A DNA stretch of 64,000 bases from Certhia americana (Eukaryota > Chordata > Aves > Passeriformes > Certhiidae), in NCBI GenBank assembly GCA_018697195.1, contig CM031857.1, positions 50,551,471 through 50,615,470 of the forward strand. The letters are read 5' to 3'. The stretch's first letter is position 1, and each line of letters begins with the position of its first letter. The translations under genes and the position numbers were made by a program. Below, piece by piece: positions 60,208 through 64,000 of this stretch. The notes under the pieces were generated by a model. The model ran no database searches. It saw only the letters and a list, made by a program, of their open reading frames with translations, and was not told the origin of the DNA.

Positions 60208-63200
60208 TGAAGTCTCAGTCCGTTTGATGCCAAATGGAACCATCAGCAAATACTTGATCAGGATATCCTCTTCATACAGCACTACCTGCTATTTAGTTAT
60301 TTGGGAACAGTATTTTTGATAATGGAAAGGTGGATGCAAGCTTCTCTAAGCAGGAGTAGATATTGGGATATGCATCTATAAAATTGGCTAAATTAGTTCT
60401 GGATAATATAGAGAATTGCAACACAAAAATCTTCTTGGTGTTAGAGAGAAAAAGAAAGCAGTGGTATTAACAAATAAATAACACATAATCAACAGGGGAT
60501 TCTAATTATCTAGAATTTATTCTTCAGCCCTGCTGGTATTAGTGTTTTACTGAAGGGAAAGTAGCTTAGTAGCTGTTATTTTAGGAGATATGGGTCTTCT
60601 TTGTTACAATATCCTTACTCCAGATTTCATTTTCACTCCCTATATATGAGTCAGTGTGGGATGAACTATAATTATGCCTTTTCCAATCTCTGAAGTGCAG
60701 CCATTATCAGAAAAGAACCCCACTGTGAGAATGAAGTTGACATGGTATGTAAATAAGTAAGCTTTTGACGTAATATATGAACTTATTAGTCTTAAAACTT
60801 ACAGTATTATTTGATTACAGTGATGGTAAAATAGGCAATGCACAAATGAGAAAAAAATACCCTCAAAACTATATTGTATCTGATGTTGATTTAGAAACAT
60901 GTCTCTAATATTTGCACAAAAATTAACTGTAGATTTCTTCACACACCATAGTACTCTGCACACCAAAACACTGAAGCAGCATCACCACTCAGACTAGTGA
61001 AAGTCTGTATTTCTGCACCATGGAGTTAGGGCAAGAATGTGTTATCCAGAATCTGAAGTCCTTGGGTGTTAGAATAAATTTTAAAAGAACAGTAAATTCA
61101 AATAGCAATATGCATAGTTTATGGTGGTAACACCAACAGAAGGAGCAAGAGAATGACAGAAGTTTTAATTTCTAGTGAACAAAAATGAGATGTTGCATTT
61201 AGTCCTTAGATAATGACAACCCACTTCTAATATCTATCTACTTGTATTTCTGCAATTTAATCCCAGGTAAGATTCTACATAAACCATGGTGCAAAACCAC
61301 ACCTAAACTTCATTGATCCCTGTCTTTTATGCTAAGCATTACACTACTGAAACTAATTAATAATTAAACTTTGTGATCTCAGTTCTTTGCACATAGAGGT
61401 CCAGCAAGCACAAGATGCAGCTTCCTGTGAAGCCTTGGGAGGCAGAGTTAGCACAAGGGCCTTTGAAAGTTTGCTAAAATCTGAGGTGTTAGGAACAAAA
61501 AAAAGATGACAAAAGGGTGGGTGAGACTTGTGAGTCTGTAAAGAAATATCTGATGAAAATAAACTGATAGTTTAAGGAGTGAATTAATTCCTAACAATGC
61601 GTAAATTATCTCTCTTGTTGGTAATATAGGGACCTTTTTGCAGTTACTGAAAATTATTCAATGACATCTGAATTATGAAACCTTTTTCGTTGCTGAACTG
61701 GAAATTCTTTGCATCAGACAATTCCTACCTGTATGTTGTTATAATCCCACTAGAAGTCTGCCCCATTATTTGATAGAGATATAGTCCTGTTCCAGCCAAA
61801 AAATGGTTCTTTAATACTTACATTGGGAGTCACAGCAGCAATGTTTCTTACATTACTGAAAGGCAAATTTTACAGATTACATGCCTGATTTCCTGTGGAA
61901 GTAGAGCTGACACAATCTCGTCAGTCTCATCTGTGTATCATTTCCTGCCTCTTTATATCTTTTCAATGTTGGCCAATTTCAGTGAAAAAAAATCTCAAAA
62001 TTACTAAATCCCACTAATTTAATGCAAACAGGTGATGTGGGGAAGGGAACAGATTTAAATCAGTTAATGTATGGAGGGAAAGCCAGCTCACTGACCTCAG
62101 CCACATTATGAAACACTGGAAAATCCACAGGGCAAGAAAGCACAGAGGTGAAGGCGACTGTTTGTTTTCTCACTCAGACCCGAACTAAAGCTTTAGGAAA
62201 GAGGCAGCCACTGTGACGGTATCTGTCCTTTTGGGGCACAAAAATGCTGACACTTTAGACCCCAGACTGGCAAATAACTAATATGATGTTCTCACATGTT
62301 TCGTGTAAGTTACACCTTTGTAACAAACGCATGCTGAGATTTTGCATTTACCCATGTCGAGTCTAGTCTTTTTATCATCAGTTATAATGATCTGTAAAAG
62401 TAAAGAATCCAAGCCATGAGATTGATAAGTTCAGAAGAGAGAACAAAAAGTGATGATAAAATAATCTGAGATTGTTATATTCAAGAGAAGAGAGAACATT
62501 ATGAAAAGCTTCTGCTTAGAAGAGAGCTTCAGTTTAGAAGATTTGTCAGAACATACAAAAAAGCAAGTGGAACACTTGTCTGCTGCTCTGCACTGGGGCT
62601 ACAGGGAATTCAGAGAACAAAATTTGATGAAGGTCTGGAGAAAATCTTACACTAGTTGAAATTTTTGGCACAATGTCTTCTGTCACCATTAAGAAAGGTA
62701 CAAGATGCATTATGAAATTGTTCTGGATTTCAGCAAATGTAATGTCACTTTTCCATATTCAGCTGAATGAAAACATGAGCAGAGGGTCCATCTTGAGATT
62801 AACAAACAACTAAAAGCTCTGATAGTCAGCAGAAAATATGAAATAATACAATTTTTTACACCTCATTAAAGGTAAACATGAATCCATTTCACATAATTCA
62901 ACATTAAGAATATTTTAGCACTTCACAAATCTCCACTTGCTTTGTGTCTGCATGTATGTACAAATGGTGCCATGCAAAAAATTCTCATGCAACCTCTTCT
63001 GGTTGCAAATAATTAATTTCTGGATTTTAAAAAAACAAAACCATACCAAAACATAAAACCCACTACAATATGTTAGTACAGGCTGGAATGGTATATTCAC
63101 ATATGCATGTATATTGATAATGCTCTCTATAATGCTCTTAAAGCATTATACATCTACAAACATGAATGTACCTGTGATGTATGTACACTGGAACCCAGAA

Positions 63201-64000
63201 ATGCAAGCATTCGTAAATCAGATGTTATTATACTAGCATGGTTTTTTCGGTTTGTTTTTGGTTTTGGGTTTGGTTTTTTTGTGAAGAGAAAACACACCAG
63301 TGCTCCAAATACAAGCCATACTGTAAAAAAAATGAAACAGCTTTAATTTTTCTGAAGGTCTGGTTAATACCTGACACATTTCTGACACCTTTGCAGGGCT
63401 GAGTTACCACGACATCTTTGACACACAATCTGCTGCTGCCTCAGATTTATTTCTGGAGGGTGCTGATGTGGGTTACCTGCAAGAGATGGGAAATATGTGG
63501 TGCCCATGAAAAGGTGATGAGACCATTAAGACTCTGGAAGAAGTTGATAATGGATTAGCTGGCATCTGCATCCTTGCAAGATGGGCATAGACACTCCTCT
63601 TCCCCTTTGCTAATTCGTTTCTCAGATCTGTGTTTATCATATTTTTCAGATTCTTTATGACTCTGACTGGAACTTTTTCTTAACTTCATCCAGAGAATGG
63701 CACAAACCATCTTTACCCAAGAGCACTACTACTAACAGACTGGTTTTTAGTCTAAGAGAAAACAAGAAAACCCACCAAATAGACGGGGAAAAAATGGCCT
63801 GCACACAAAACTATTGCTTTTGCCACATTTGTTCAAATGGAGCTGGAAACAGTGAAAACAGAGGGTATTTCACCTTAGTGGTACCCTGTGGTACCACATA
63901 AAAACCTCAGCCTGGTTCCCAGGGCTGAATGCTGAAAGGGAAAAAGCTGAAGTGTGGATCAGTCAGTGTGCTATATAGCAGCAAGAATAGGAGTTAATGT
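60208..64000. other. Unique AT-rich non-coding sequence, no gene seen
   Basis: No gene is supported; open frames are at most 79 codons. A GT-rich tract lies at 63240-63283. No repeat family is recognised. Confidence 0.6.
63240..63283 (+). repeat. GT-rich low-complexity tract
   Basis: Alternating runs of two or three G and three to seven T (ggttttttcggtttg, then ggttttgggtttgg). Five G-runs in about 40 bp could in principle form a weak two-layer quadruplex. Confidence 0.75.

Noticed and set aside
1..64000. Bacterial-type systems, CRISPR arrays, tRNA or rRNA genes
   Set aside because: No evenly spaced repeats, no tRNA-like cloverleaf words and no ribosomal motifs were seen; the repeat content is avian.

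Overview
The window reads as vertebrate, specifically avian, non-coding DNA. It is AT-rich and CpG-poor by eye. It carries repeated fragments of CR1 LINEs whose 3' ends finish in the ATTCTATG-type short tail usual in birds, and solo long terminal repeats (LTRs) of bird endogenous retroviruses. The CR1 copy at about 14.6-14.9 kb and the LTR styles look passerine-like to me, but the species and chromosome cannot be set from sequence alone. I see no bacterial operons, rRNA, tRNA, CRISPR array or CpG-island promoter.

No protein-coding gene can be supported. The longest open frames are 175, 148, 148, 142 and 130 codons, as expected by chance in 64 kb. The 130-codon one lies inside an inverted CR1 copy. 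None shows a recognisable domain. The window is either a gene desert or a large intron. The only exon-like object worth testing is an open stretch at 31160-31294, bounded by AG and GTAAGT, 135 nt long.

Layout. 0-38 kb: mostly unique sequence with 5'-truncated CR1 fragments near 2.5, 7.6, 14.6, 23.2 and 33.7 kb, plus poly(A)/poly(T) runs and AT microsatellites. 38.5-46.9 kb: a cluster of three LTR-type insertions, all judged to lie on the minus strand. Two are well bounded: 38535-39138, flanked by a shared GAGATCT, and 46236-46846, flanked by CAAGG. The third (about 40.66-41.99 kb) is a GC-richer LTR-like block without resolved ends. 47-64 kb: unique sequence again, with CR1 fragments near 48.1, 55.9, 57.4 and 60.0 kb, a diverged 52-bp tandem duplication at 53.5 kb, and a GT-rich tract at 63.2 kb.

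The less ordinary signals are two imperfect palindromes able to fold into hairpins (15784-15844 and 51555-51620), the candidate exon, AT-rich stretches with clustered homeodomain/POU-type sites (30.4-31.0 kb), and the minus-strand LTR cluster. I found no convincing undescribed system; everything in Part 2 is a lead of modest strength.
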